Source: Paraburkholderia ferrariae NBRC 106233
Lineage (GTDB): Bacteria > Pseudomonadota > Gammaproteobacteria > Burkholderiales > Burkholderiaceae
Assembly: GCF_000685035.1 (NCBI RefSeq)
Contig: NZ_BAYB01000058.1
Location: 1 to 32,699 of the forward strand
Length of the DNA: 32,699 nucleotides
Direction of reading: 5' to 3'
Part shown: one piece after another, positions 1-8,273 of the stretch
How positions within the stretch are numbered: position 1 is the stretch's first letter
How the letters are laid out: every line of letters starts with the position of its first letter
Translations under genes and position numbers: made by a program
Notes under the pieces: generated by a model
What the model saw: only the letters and a program-made list of their open reading frames with translations
What the model was told of the DNA's origin: nothing
Databases searched by the model: none

Positions 1-65
1 TTCGCGTGGGCCGTATTCGGCCACCCAGCGTTCCGATGCGCTTTGAGGGGATTGATGGTTCGTCA
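1..65 (-). CDS. Possible 5' end of an unidentified gene running off the left edge
   Basis: A reading frame opens with GTG at 65 on the minus strand and stays open to the window edge. It would read MTNHQSPQSASERWVAEYGP and on. It begins 21 bases after the stop of the acyl-CoA dehydrogenase on the same strand, and a purine-rich stretch (GGGGAACAGG) lies just before the GTG. Spacing and strand fit the next gene of an operon. Only about 21 residues are visible, too few to assign a family, and a short open frame is common at this GC content. Confidence 0.3.
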
Positions 66-86
66 CGATAGCCTGTTCCCCGGCGC

Positions 87-1889
87 TCAAAACTGGTCTT
101 CGGTCAGCGCGAGCGCGCCTTCGCCGTTGCGCGCGGCGAGAATCGAGGCCTCGAGAGCAAGCGCCTGCGGCAGCACGTAGTCGGCAAAACTCTGTGCGGT
201 CGCGATCTTGGCGCCGTAGAACGACGGATCTTCCGCGCGGCGGGCCTGCGCGACGAGCATGGCGCGCGCCATCTGCCAGCCGCACAGCACGATACCCGCA
301 AGCTTCAGATACAGCACGCTGCCCACGAACACCGCATTCGGATCGCCCTTCGCATTCGCGACCACGAAATCGACGACGTTCGACAGCGCAGCGCGGCCTG
401 CCGAAAGGCGCGTGTGCATCGCGTCGAACGCGCGGCGAGCTTCGCCGGCGTCGGCGCTCTTGAGCGCGGCAAGCGTTTCGTCGATCGAAGCGAGGATCGA
501 CTTCGCCACCGCGCCGCCGTCGCGCAGCGTCTTGCGGCCCACCAGGTCGTTCGCCTGGATTGCCGTCGTGCCTTCGTAGATCGGCAGGATGCGCGCATCG
601 CGGTAGTACTGCGCGGCGCCCGTTTCCTCGATAAAGCCCATGCCGCCGTGCACCTGCACGCCGAGGCTCGTGACGTCGATCGACATTTCGGTGCTCCAGC
701 CCTTCACGAGCGGCACCAGGTATTCGTAGATCGCGAGATGGCGCGCACGCTCGGCTTCGTCCGGATGGGAGTGCGCGATGTCGCTATGGGCGGCCGCCAC
801 GTAGGCAAGCGCGCGCGCGCCTTCCACCATTGCGCGCATCGTCGCGAGCATGCGGCGCACGTCCGGGTGATGGACGATCGTGACCGCCTGCTTCGCCGAG
901 CCATCCACGGGGCGGCTCTGCACGCGCTCCTTCGCATACGCGGCGGCCTTCTGATAAGCCGCCTCGGAAACGGCAAGACCCTGCACGCCCACGGCAAAGC
1001 GCGCCGCGTTCATCATGATGAACATGTATTCGAGGCCGCGGTTCTCTTCGCCCACCAGGTAGCCGATGGCGCCGCCATGATCGCCGAACTGCAGCACCGC
1101 CGTGGGGCCCGCCTTGATGCCGAGCTTGTGCTCGATGGAAACGCAGTGCACGTCGTTGCGCTCGCCGAGGCTGCCGTCCTCGTTGACGAGAAACTTCGGC
1201 ACGACGAAGAGCGAGATGCCCTTCACGCCTTCCGGCGCATTGGGCGTGCGTGCGAGCACGAGGTGGACGATGTTGTCCGCCATGTCGTGCTCGCCCCACG
1301 TGATGAAGATCTTGGTGCCGAAGATGCGGTAGCTGCCGTCGCCCTGCGGTTCTGCGCGCGTGCGCACCAGCGCGAGATCGGAGCCCGCCTGCGGCTCGGT
1401 GAGGTTCATCGTGCCGGTCCATTCGCCCGAGATCAGCTTCGGCAGATAGCGCGTCTGCAACTCTTCCGAGCCGGCGGTAAGCAGCGCTTCGATGGCGCCA
1501 TCGGTCAGGAGCGGGCACAGCGCGAACGAGAGGTTCGCCGAGTTGAGCATTTCGATGCACGGCGTCGCGATCGTCTTCGCGAGGCCCTGGCCGCCGAATG
1601 CCGACGGGTGGACCACGCCCTGCCAGCCGCCCTCGCCGAACTGGCGGAACGCCTCGGCGAAACCGGGGGTGGCGGTGACCACGCCGTCGCGCCAGGTGCT
1701 CGGCTGCGTGTCGCCCACCACGTTCAGCGGCGCGATGACTTCCGCGTTGAACTTCGCCGCTTCGTCGAGCACGGCCTGGGCCGTCTCGGCATTCGAATCC
1801 TCCAGGCCCGGCAGCGTGGCGATTTTTGCAATATCCGCCAACTGCTCGAGTACGAAAACCATATCCTTGACCGGTGCTGCGTAGCTCAT
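87..1889 (-). CDS. Acyl-CoA dehydrogenase (600-residue class)
   Basis: Predicted FAD-dependent acyl-CoA dehydrogenase that introduces the alpha-beta double bond into an acyl-CoA thioester in the cytoplasm, passing electrons to ETF. The 600-residue length, the leading N-terminal domain (SYAAPVKDMVFVLEQL) and the extra C-terminal domain match the long subfamily that includes DmdC-like enzymes, rather than the roughly 380-residue short-chain type. The FAD/substrate-loop motif MNLTEPQAGSDL is near residues 160-170. The probable catalytic Glu is in PIYEGTTAIQAN, near residue 438. The ATG at 1889 is chosen because GGAAGGAGA lies just upstream; a longer frame to 2021 adds residues unlike the family. 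The AraC-type gene lies upstream on the same strand, 218 bases away. The substrate cannot be told from sequence; medium- or long-chain fatty acyl-CoA and methylmercaptopropionyl-CoA are both possible. Confidence 0.93.
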   Translation of the reverse strand: MSYAAPVKDMVFVLEQLADIAKIATLPGLEDSNAETAQAVLDEAAKFNAEVIAPLNVVGDTQPSTWRDGVVTATPGFAEAFRQFGEGGWQGVVHPSAFGGQGLAKTIATPCIEMLNSANLSFALCPLLTDGAIEALLTAGSEELQTRYLPKLISGEWTGTMNLTEPQAGSDLALVRTRAEPQGDGSYRIFGTKIFITWGEHDMADNIVHLVLARTPNAPEGVKGISLFVVPKFLVNEDGSLGERNDVHCVSIEHKLGIKAGPTAVLQFGDHGGAIGYLVGEENRGLEYMFIMMNAARFAVGVQGLAVSEAAYQKAAAYAKERVQSRPVDGSAKQAVTIVHHPDVRRMLATMRAMVEGARALAYVAAAHSDIAHSHPDEAERARHLAIYEYLVPLVKGWSTEMSIDVTSLGVQVHGGMGFIEETGAAQYYRDARILPIYEGTTAIQANDLVGRKTLRDGGAVAKSILASIDETLAALKSADAGEARRAFDAMHTRLSAGRAALSNVVDFVVANAKGDPNAVFVGSVLYLKLAGIVLCGWQMARAMLVAQARRAEDPSFYGAKIATAQSFADYVLPQALALEASILAARNGEGALALTEDQF

Positions 1890-2015
1890 CGCGCGTCTCC
1901 TTCCATGTGGCCCCGGCATCGGATCCGCCACGACTGGCGGCCTCTTTGCACAGGTTCGATGACTCATCGTAACCCGCCCGGGCCGGTTGCGCGATATCCA
2001 AACCGGTCCATCGAC

Positions 2016-2066
2016 TGACAAATCCTGCCGTCATAACTGCGCCGAACCGGCTGGCAGTTTTTGTCA
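2016..2066. promoter_or_regulatory. Imperfect inverted repeat, candidate AraC-type operator
   Basis: TGACAAATCCTGCC (2016-2029) and GGCAGTTTTTGTCA (2053-2066) are inverted copies matching at 12 of 14 positions. They sit between the AraC-type regulator and the acyl-CoA dehydrogenase. TGTCA cores are common in binding sites of AraC regulators with this N-terminal domain. On the minus strand a weak promoter, TTGTCA (2021-2016), 17 bases, GATATC, starts within the left arm and reads toward the dehydrogenase. Inference: the regulator binds here and acts on the dehydrogenase gene. Confidence 0.45.
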
Positions 2067-2107
2067 ATAATCCAAATGCGTGGCGCGCGCCGGCTGCGGC
2101 GGGGGGA

Positions 2108-3193
2108 TCATTCCTCGGCCGCGGCGGCGAGGGGAGCGGCCAAGGCCGCGGCGGGCACCGGCGACACGCCCTGCCGGTAGGCCGCCGGCGTGCTGCCGGT
2201 CCAGTGGCGGAACGCGCGGTGAAACGCGGTGGGGTTGTCGAAGCCCACGTCGTAGGCGATGGCTGCAATGGCGTCGGTCGAGCGCGTGAGCCGTTGGATG
2301 GCCATGTCGCGCCGCACTTCATCCTTGATCGCCTGGAACGTCGTGCCTTCGGCCTCCAGCCGGCGGCTCAGCGTGCGCATCGACATGTTCAGGTCGTGCG
2401 CCACTTCGTCGATGCTGGAGGCAACCGGCAGCCGGTCCGCGATGATCTGCCAGACGCGGTGGTGCATGAGCCGCTCGGCAAACGAGACGAAGATCCAGTC
2501 CTCGGGCGCGCGCGCGAGGAACGCGTCGAGATCGGTCTTGCGCTGCCGCACCGGCAGGTCGAGGTAGGCCGCATCGAAGACGATGCGCGTGGCCGCGCAG
2601 TCGAAGCGCACCGGGCCGGGAAAGAGATAGACGAGATCGGCCACCTGCGCGGGCCTGGGAAACGCGAAATCCACGCCCGCGAGCGGGATCTTCTGGCGGA
2701 TCAGCCAGGAGGCCACGCCGTGCACGAGCTTGAGCATGAGCTCGCAGCCGAGCATGCTCGCGCGCGGTGCCGGCGGTGCCGGGGCCGTGGTCGCCGTGGT
2801 CGCCGCCGTCGGCTCGACGAGTTCGAGGCACGCGTGCGCGCCGTCGCGGCGCGAGACGAGTTCGAGGTCGTCGAGGATCAGATGGAAGAACTGGCCGAAG
2901 CGATGCAGCGCGACTTCGAGGCGCGGCGCGTCGAGCAGGCTCAGGCACAGGAACTTGAGCGTGCCGCGCCGCAACGGGCGGCTGAAGATGCCGGGCATCT
3001 CGTCGTCGAGTTCGATCGCGAGCAGACGGTACAGCGTGGAGAACTGCTCTTGCGTCACGCGCGCGCCGGGCGTTTGCAGCAGTTCGTACGGAATCCCCGA
3101 ATGTTCGGCGAGCCGCGCAACGGCCGCCCGGTTCGCGCCGGACAAAAATCCGTTGACGATCGAGATGGGGACGGTCGAGGAAAAAGGCTCCAC
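2108..3193 (-). CDS. AraC-family transcriptional regulator
   Basis: Cytoplasmic DNA-binding regulator of about 361 residues. The N-terminal two thirds resembles the arabinose-binding-like domain (PF12625) of the OruR/ArgR/VirF-like branch. The C-terminal 100 residues hold two helix-turn-helix units: VAHDLNMSMRTLSRRLEAEG, and IAAIAYDVGFDNPTAFHRAF followed by FRHWTGSTPAAYR, the AraC signature. The start is taken as GTG at 3193, preceded by CCGGAG; the open frame continues to 3601 but that extension is low-complexity and unlike the family. The last 20 residues are Ala/Pro-rich and probably disordered. It lies directly upstream of the acyl-CoA dehydrogenase on the same strand, with an inverted repeat between them, so it plausibly controls that gene. 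The effector is unknown. Confidence 0.9.
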   Translation of the reverse strand: MEPFSSTVPISIVNGFLSGANRAAVARLAEHSGIPYELLQTPGARVTQEQFSTLYRLLAIELDDEMPGIFSRPLRRGTLKFLCLSLLDAPRLEVALHRFGQFFHLILDDLELVSRRDGAHACLELVEPTAATTATTAPAPPAPRASMLGCELMLKLVHGVASWLIRQKIPLAGVDFAFPRPAQVADLVYLFPGPVRFDCAATRIVFDAAYLDLPVRQRKTDLDAFLARAPEDWIFVSFAERLMHHRVWQIIADRLPVASSIDEVAHDLNMSMRTLSRRLEAEGTTFQAIKDEVRRDMAIQRLTRSTDAIAAIAYDVGFDNPTAFHRAFRHWTGSTPAAYRQGVSPVPAAALAAPLAAAAEE

Positions 3194-3295
3194 GTGGGCA
3201 ACGCTCCGGCTGAGGGCGCGAGCATTGTCGCATACCGGTCGCGCGCGTCGCCCACCCGATCCGGGCGGTGGGCCTCGCTGCGGCGCAGGCCCGAG

Positions 3296-3316
3296 CCCGA
3301 ATCCCGAATCCCGAAT
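3296..3316. repeat. Three tandem copies of CCCGAAT
   Basis: The 7-base unit CCCGAAT occurs three times head to tail, just downstream of the GTPase gene's stop and upstream of the AraC-type gene. A short simple repeat that could vary in copy number; no function is evident. Confidence 0.8.
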
Positions 3317-3324
3317 CCGGTGGA

Positions 3325-4548
3325 CTACTCCGCCATGTAGGCCTCGTCGGACCGCCTCTGCAGATGCCACGCGGGAAACGGATCGGCATAGGCCGCCCAG
3401 GCCGCAGGCCCGGCGCCCAGTTCGTCGCGCGTGAGCAGGCAGGCATCGAAGCCGCGGCGCAAGGCAGCCTCGTCGAGCCCCGTGCCGATGATCACGAGCT
3501 CCTGCTGCCGGTCGCCGAACGGCTCGGCCCAGCGCTCCACGATCATGGCGAGACTCTCTTCGTCGTGCGGCCAACTGCTGCGCGCTACGCCGGCCCACCA
3601 CTCGCCCGCCAGCCCGTGCCGCGAAATCGCCCCGGCCTGCGACCAGTTGCCGACGAGATCAAAGCGCGAAGCGAGCCAGAAATAGCCTTTCGAGCGCACC
3701 ACGCCCGGCCATTCGGTGTGGATCCAGTTCCAGAACCGCTCGGGATGAAACGGGCGGCGCGCACGATAGACAAAACTCGTGATGCCATATTCCTCGCTCT
3801 CCGGAATACGCTCGCCGCGCATCTGCGCGAGCCACCCCGGCGCCTGCGCCGCGGCCTCGAAGTCGAAGCGGCCCGTGCCCATCACGCTATCGACGCTCAC
3901 CTGCCCGAACGACGACGTCACGATCTGCGCGCGGCTGTTGAGGCTGCGCAGCACGCCCTTCAACTGCGCGAGCGCCCCGGCGTCCACGAGGTCCGTCTTG
4001 TTGAGGACGATCACGTCGGCAAACTCGATCTGTTCGGTAATCAGGTCCACCACCGTGCGCTCGTCCTCGTCGCCCAGCGTCTCGCCGCGGTCGTGCAGCC
4101 GGTCGTGCGAGCCGTAGTCGCGCACGAAATTGCAGGCATCGACCACCGTCACCATGGTGTCCAGACGCGCCACGTCGGACAGGCTCACGCCCTCCTCGTC
4201 GCGGAACGTGAAGGTCTCCGCCACCGGCAGCGGCTCCGAAATGCCAGTGGATTCGATCAGCAGGTAGTCGAAGCGGCCCTCGGCAGCGAGCCGCCGGATC
4301 TCGACGAGCAGATCCTCGCGCAACGTGCAGCAGATGCAGCCGTTGCTCATCTCCACCAGCCGCTCCTCGGAGCGCGACAGCGCGGCGCCGCCCTCGCGGA
4401 CGAGGCGCGCGTCGATGTTCACCTCGGACATATCGTTGACGATCACCGCCACGCGCTTGCCCTCGCGGTTATTGAGGACGTGGTTGAGCAGGGTCGTCTT
4501 GCCGGCGCCGAGAAACCCCGACAGGACCGTGACTGGAAGCTTGTTCAT
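3325..4548 (-). CDS. COG0523 (CobW/ZigA-like) GTP-binding metallochaperone
   Basis: Predicted P-loop GTPase of the CobW/ZigA/ZNG1 family, thought to deliver zinc (or another metal) to client enzymes when the metal is scarce. The 407-residue protein has a Walker A (GFLGAGKTTL, residues 11-20), the family metal-binding CxCC motif (CICC, residues 71-74), a Walker B-like IESTG segment, the guanine-specificity motif NKTD and a C-terminal CobW_C-like domain. The ATG at 4548 directly starts the MNKLPVTVLSGFLGAGK core; the frame is open to 4725 but that extension is not family-like. A Zur-box-like palindrome lies 80 bases upstream, and the divergent neighbour is a TonB-dependent receptor with another. 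This context favours the zinc-responsive branch over the cobalamin branch; no cobalamin genes are present. Confidence 0.92.
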   Translation of the reverse strand: MNKLPVTVLSGFLGAGKTTLLNHVLNNREGKRVAVIVNDMSEVNIDARLVREGGAALSRSEERLVEMSNGCICCTLREDLLVEIRRLAAEGRFDYLLIESTGISEPLPVAETFTFRDEEGVSLSDVARLDTMVTVVDACNFVRDYGSHDRLHDRGETLGDEDERTVVDLITEQIEFADVIVLNKTDLVDAGALAQLKGVLRSLNSRAQIVTSSFGQVSVDSVMGTGRFDFEAAAQAPGWLAQMRGERIPESEEYGITSFVYRARRPFHPERFWNWIHTEWPGVVRSKGYFWLASRFDLVGNWSQAGAISRHGLAGEWWAGVARSSWPHDEESLAMIVERWAEPFGDRQQELVIIGTGLDEAALRRGFDACLLTRDELGAGPAAWAAYADPFPAWHLQRRSDEAYMAE

Positions 4549-4627
4549 GATTTTCCGGGCGTTGTAGTAGGCGAATGGCGACCGGTCTCCTTGCGCGGAG
4601 CACGCGATCGCGGTTTTCTTCCGAATC

Positions 4628-4640
4628 GTTATGATATAAC
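4628..4640. promoter_or_regulatory. Zur-box-like palindrome upstream of the COG0523 gene
   Basis: GTTAT-GAT-ATAAC is a perfect inverted repeat with three central bases. It matches the core of the known proteobacterial Zur operator (TGTTATANTATAACA). It lies 80 bases before the GTPase start in the AT-rich part of the intergenic region, where the -10 would be expected. Known: Zur represses COG0523 genes and zinc uptake genes when zinc is sufficient. Binding here is inference. Confidence 0.75.
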
Positions 4641-4733
4641 ATTGCACAACTTGGACGTCTTCGGGCAGTTTCGAACACGAACCCCGCGCATCCCCGCGCT
4701 GCCGGGCATCGATCTGGAATTCCACCCTTAGTT

Positions 4734-4748
4734 TGTTACGTTATAACA
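4734..4748. promoter_or_regulatory. Second Zur-box-like palindrome upstream of the TonB-dependent receptor
   Basis: TGTTAC-GTT-ATAACA has 6-base arms with one mismatch (C for T in the left arm) and fits the Zur operator core. It lies about 97 bases before the receptor start and 94 bases from the first box. It could serve the rightward promoter, leaving each divergent unit with its own site. Confidence 0.65.
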
Positions 4749-4788
4749 TTCTTTAAAACCACCTGACCAACACCGGCCCTCCAGGGCA

Positions 4789-4811
4789 CCGCGGGCTCGT
4801 GTAGCCCGCGG
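4789..4811 (+). other. GC-rich hairpin in the leader of the TonB-dependent receptor
   Basis: CCGCGGGCT (4789-4797) and AGCCCGCGG (4803-4811) form a perfect 9-bp stem with a 5-base loop. A smaller GCCCT/AGGGC repeat lies just before it (4776-4787). The stem ends 33 bases before the receptor ATG, which has only a weak ribosome binding site. A role in mRNA stability or translation is possible. Confidence 0.55.
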
Positions 4812-4844
4812 CGGCATGGCGCCCTCCCAACCGACTACAAGAAC

Positions 4845-7196
4845 ATGAAACGCCACACCCTCATTTCGCGAGCCGCATGGCTGCTGTTTGCCCAGACCGT
4901 CTCCCTGCAAGCCCTGGCCGCCGCGCCGGGTGCGCCGCTGACCGGCACCGTCACCGACACCCAGGGCCACGCGCTCGAAAATGCCACGGTGTCCCTCCAG
5001 GACGCGAACGGCCACACGCTCGCGCAAACGCACACCGGCCATGACGGCACGTTCGCCGTGCCCGGCGTGCAGCCGGGCACGTATGCGGTCACGGTCGATG
5101 CAAAGGGCTTCGGCGCGAGCACGAGCATCGCCACCGTCGACACGGGCGCACCGCCGTCCCTGAAGGTGGCGCTGGAACCAGGCAGCACGATGGACGTGAA
5201 CGTTCAGGCCCAGCGCCTGAACACCGCGCGCAACGGGCTGCAGCCCGATATCGGCGCGAGCGTGTACCACTTCTCGCAGGCCGATATCCAGAACCTGCCG
5301 CAAGGCGCGAGCACGCCCGTGAATCAGGTCCTGCTCCAGGCCCCCGGCGTGGCCAACGATTCGTATGGCCAGGTGCACGTGCGCGGCGATCACGCCGACC
5401 TGCAGTACCGCATCAACGGCATCGTCATCCCCGAGCCGATCAGCGGCTTCGGGCAATCGCTCGACACGCGCATCATCGACCAGGTCAATCTGATCACGGG
5501 CGCGCTGCCGGCCCAGTACGGCTATCGCACGGCGGGGATCGTCGATATCACGACGAAGTCGGGCGACACGGGCAACGGCGGCTCCATCGACGTGTATGGC
5601 GGCAGCCACCAGACGCTGCAGACGAGCGCCGACGTGTACGGCTCGCAGGGCCCGCTCAGCTACTTTTTCACCGGCTCGCTGGGCGTGAACAATCTGGGCA
5701 TCGAAGCGCCGACCTCGGACCCGAATCCGCTCCACGACCACACGCGCCAGGGCAATGCCTTCGGCTACGTGTCGTACCTCATCAATCCGCTCACGCGCAT
5801 CAGCGTGATGGCGGGCACGGCGGCCAACCAGTTCGAATTGCCCAATACGCCCGGCCTGCAGCCGCAGTACACGTTCAACGGGCAAACCAGCTTCAATTCG
5901 GCCAACCTGAACGAAACGCAGTCCGAACTAAACAACTTCGCCGTGCTCGCGCTGCAAGGCACGAACGGCGGCGCGCTCGACTACCAGGTGGCGCTCTTCA
6001 CACGCTACACGCGCACCCAGTTCAATCCCGACGAAATCGGCGACCTGATGTTCAACGGCGTCGCCTCGAACGACTTTCGCAGCAATCAGGCCGAAGGCAT
6101 CCAGACCGATACGACCTTCCGCCTGAACGACGCCCACACGCTGCGCGCCGGCTTCATGGCGCAGCAGGAACACGCCGTGTTCAACGACAGCGTGGCGGTG
6201 TTCCCGGCCGACGCGAACGGCAACCAGACTTCGGACATCCCGATGACGATCAACGATTCGGGATCGAAAACGGGCTACCTGTACAGCGCTTATCTCCAGG
6301 ACGAGTGGAAGCTCACGCCCAAACTCACGCTGAACTACGGCCTGCGCTACGACGGCATGAACGAATACGTGAGCGCGAGCCAGCTGAGCCCGCGCGTGGG
6401 CCTCGTGTACCAGCCCACCAACGCGACCACGCTGCATGCGGGCTACGCGCGCTATTTCACGCCGCCCGACTTCCAACTCGTGTCCGCCGGCACGATCACG
6501 CGCTTCAACGGCACGACCAACCAGAGCGAGGTCACCGCGGACAGCCCCGTGCAGCCCGAACGCGACCACTACTTCGACATCGGCATCACGCAGCGCCTCA
6601 CGCCCTCGCTCACGGTCGGCCTCGACGCGTACTACAAGATCGCCTCGAACCTGCTCGACCTCGGCCAGTTCGGCACGGCGCTCATCTACACGCCGTTCAA
6701 CTATCAATATGGCCACGTGTATGGCGTCGAACTCACCGGCAACTACAAGCAGGGCAACGTGAGCGCGTACCTCAACTTCGCCTTCAGCCGCGCGCAGGGC
6801 AAGAACGTGACCTCCGCCCAGTTCAACTTCGACGCCGCCGAGCTCGCCTACATTTCGGATAACTGGGTATTCCTCGACCACGACCAGCGCGTGACGATGT
6901 CGATGGGCGGGGCCTACGACTTCGGCCAGAACACCTTCACCGCCGACGCCATGGTGGGCAGCGGCCTGCGCAGCGGCTTCGCCAACACCGACAAGCTGCC
7001 GTGGTACGGGCAGCTCAACCTCGCCGTGATCCACCACTTCAACGAGCCGGTTATCGGCAAGTTCGACGCGCGGGTGGTGCTGATCAATGCCTTCAACAGC
7101 GTGTACGAACTGCGCGACGGCTCGGGCATCGGCGTGCAGGCGCCGCAGTACGGGCCGCAGCGCGCGATCTATGCCGGCGTCACCAAGCTGTTCTGA
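4845..7196 (+). CDS. TonB-dependent outer-membrane receptor with N-terminal carboxypeptidase-regulatory-like domain
   Basis: Predicted outer-membrane active transporter of 783 residues. In order: a signal peptide (about 1-26, ending QALAAA); a carboxypeptidase-regulatory-like beta-sandwich (about 32-110, GTVTDTQGHALENATVSLQD); a plug domain (about 125-235, with QVLLQAPGV and VHVRGDHADLQYRINGI); and a 22-strand-type barrel ending in YAGVTKLF, whose final Phe is the usual Bam insertion signal. It heads an apparent operon with exbB, exbD and tonB, so it carries its own energy supply. The Zur-box-like site upstream and the divergent COG0523 gene suggest a zinc or zinc-complex ligand. I see no long His-rich loop like that of Neisseria ZnuD. 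The ATG at 4845 begins a good signal peptide, but its Shine-Dalgarno is weak. Confidence 0.93.
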   Translation: MKRHTLISRAAWLLFAQTVSLQALAAAPGAPLTGTVTDTQGHALENATVSLQDANGHTLAQTHTGHDGTFAVPGVQPGTYAVTVDAKGFGASTSIATVDTGAPPSLKVALEPGSTMDVNVQAQRLNTARNGLQPDIGASVYHFSQADIQNLPQGASTPVNQVLLQAPGVANDSYGQVHVRGDHADLQYRINGIVIPEPISGFGQSLDTRIIDQVNLITGALPAQYGYRTAGIVDITTKSGDTGNGGSIDVYGGSHQTLQTSADVYGSQGPLSYFFTGSLGVNNLGIEAPTSDPNPLHDHTRQGNAFGYVSYLINPLTRISVMAGTAANQFELPNTPGLQPQYTFNGQTSFNSANLNETQSELNNFAVLALQGTNGGALDYQVALFTRYTRTQFNPDEIGDLMFNGVASNDFRSNQAEGIQTDTTFRLNDAHTLRAGFMAQQEHAVFNDSVAVFPADANGNQTSDIPMTINDSGSKTGYLYSAYLQDEWKLTPKLTLNYGLRYDGMNEYVSASQLSPRVGLVYQPTNATTLHAGYARYFTPPDFQLVSAGTITRFNGTTNQSEVTADSPVQPERDHYFDIGITQRLTPSLTVGLDAYYKIASNLLDLGQFGTALIYTPFNYQYGHVYGVELTGNYKQGNVSAYLNFAFSRAQGKNVTSAQFNFDAAELAYISDNWVFLDHDQRVTMSMGGAYDFGQNTFTADAMVGSGLRSGFANTDKLPWYGQLNLAVIHHFNEPVIGKFDARVVLINAFNSVYELRDGSGIGVQAPQYGPQRAIYAGVTKLF

Positions 7197-7233
7197 TGCC
7201 GCGAACACAGCCCACGCGCACAGGAATCCGATC

Positions 7234-7878
7234 ATGAACGACTGGACCTCTCTTTCCGATACGGCGCGCCTTGGCGGCTGGGTCGTCTATCCGCTGACCG
7301 TGCTCGCCATCGCCGCACTGGCCATCACGCTCGACCGTGCCTACGCGTTCTGGCGCTTCGCCCGCATGCCGCGCTGGGTGGAGGAAGCGGGTGCGGATAG
7401 CGACGGCGGCCACGCCGGGTTCGCCGCGCAAAGCGACAACAGCCTGCCGCGGCAGCACGCGCTCACGCGCATCGGCCGCCTGCTGGCCGACACGCGCGCG
7501 CCGCTCTGGCGCATCGAAGCGCGTATCGAAGCCGTGGCCGCGCAGATCGAGCGCGACATGAGCCGCGGCCTGTGGCTGCTCGAAACCATCGTCACCGCGG
7601 CCCCGCTGCTGGGGCTGCTCGGCACGATCGTCGGCATGATGCATGCGTTCAAGCTGATCGGCGGCAACGGTCTCGTGAATCCCTCGGGGATAACGGGCGG
7701 CGTCGCGCAGGCGCTGATCGCCACGGCCATCGGCCTCGTTATCGCGCTTGTGGCGCTCTTCGCGTTCAACTACTTCTCGCGGCGCATCGACCGGCTCATG
7801 GACGACATCGAGTCGTTCGCAAGTCTCGCGCTCAGCGACCTGCGCCTCGGTGCGCAGCATGCGGTCCACGCATCATGA
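7234..7878 (+). CDS. exbB: ExbB/TolQ-family proton channel subunit
   Basis: Inner-membrane component of the TonB energising complex, forming the pentamer around ExbD. The 214-residue protein has a first TM segment near residues 15-35 (VVYPLTVLAIAALAITL), a cytoplasmic loop, and the conserved C-terminal pair of TM helices, beginning with LLETIVTAAPLLGLLGTIVGM and continuing through GGVAQALIATAIGLVIALVALFAF. ATG at 7234 follows CAGGAA; longer upstream frames overlap the receptor and are not family-like. It lies 37 bases after the receptor and overlaps exbD by ATGA, which implies translational coupling. Its position in a TonB receptor operon favours ExbB over TolQ. Confidence 0.92.
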   Translation: MNDWTSLSDTARLGGWVVYPLTVLAIAALAITLDRAYAFWRFARMPRWVEEAGADSDGGHAGFAAQSDNSLPRQHALTRIGRLLADTRAPLWRIEARIEAVAAQIERDMSRGLWLLETIVTAAPLLGLLGTIVGMMHAFKLIGGNGLVNPSGITGGVAQALIATAIGLVIALVALFAFNYFSRRIDRLMDDIESFASLALSDLRLGAQHAVHAS

Positions 7879-8273
7879 AGCTCAGGCGATCACGCCGCTC
7901 GAAGCGCGGGCGCATCGAGATCATCCCGATGATCGACGTGATGTTCTTCCTGCTGGCCACCTTCATGCTGACCTCGCTCGCCATGCAGCGGCTCGACACC
8001 GTGCGCGTCAATCTCCCCCTGGGGCGCGCGCAACCGCTTTCGCAAGACCAGCCGCTCACCTTGACCGTCGATCAGGCTAACCGGGTGTTCGTCAACCAGC
8101 AGCCGGTGCGCCTGGACCAGGTGACGGCGACGATCGCGCATTTGCTGCGCCCCGACGGCAACGTGGTGGTGGCCGCCGACGATCACGCGGCGCACGGCGT
8201 GGTCGTGCAGGCCATGCTCGCCGCGCGGCAGGCGGGCGCGGAGCACTTCCTCGTTGCCGTGCATCGTGAATAG
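7875..8273 (+). CDS. exbD: ExbD/TolR-family biopolymer transport protein
   Basis: 132-residue inner-membrane partner of ExbB. A short basic cytoplasmic tail (MKLRRSRRSKRGRIEI) precedes one TM helix (about 17-38), which contains the essential proton-path Asp in IPMIDVMFFLL (Asp21). A periplasmic TolR/ExbD-type domain follows. The start overlaps the exbB stop (ATGA), and the stop overlaps the tonB start by 8 bases. This supports one polycistronic unit. Confidence 0.93.
   Translation: MKLRRSRRSKRGRIEIIPMIDVMFFLLATFMLTSLAMQRLDTVRVNLPLGRAQPLSQDQPLTLTVDQANRVFVNQQPVRLDQVTATIAHLLRPDGNVVVAADDHAAHGVVVQAMLAARQAGAEHFLVAVHRE

Noticed and set aside
414..2018. Long open frame on the plus strand opposite the acyl-CoA dehydrogenase
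   Set aside because: A shadow of the real gene at high GC; the translation is His/Arg/Ala-rich with no domain, and the minus-strand protein has clear family motifs.
2039..2067. Consensus TTGACA on the minus strand at 2067-2062 as the acyl-CoA dehydrogenase promoter
   Set aside because: No acceptable -10 lies 16-18 bases downstream; the nearest candidate (TTATGA) is 25 bases away.
3296..3316. CRISPR-like repeats (also 10392-10421 and 25084-25114)
   Set aside because: Units are 7-11 bases, directly adjacent without spacers, so these are simple tandem repeats.
7087..7233. Upstream extension of exbB from 7087
   Set aside because: It overlaps the end of the receptor gene in another frame and is not family-like; ATG at 7234 has a ribosome binding site and a normal N-terminus.
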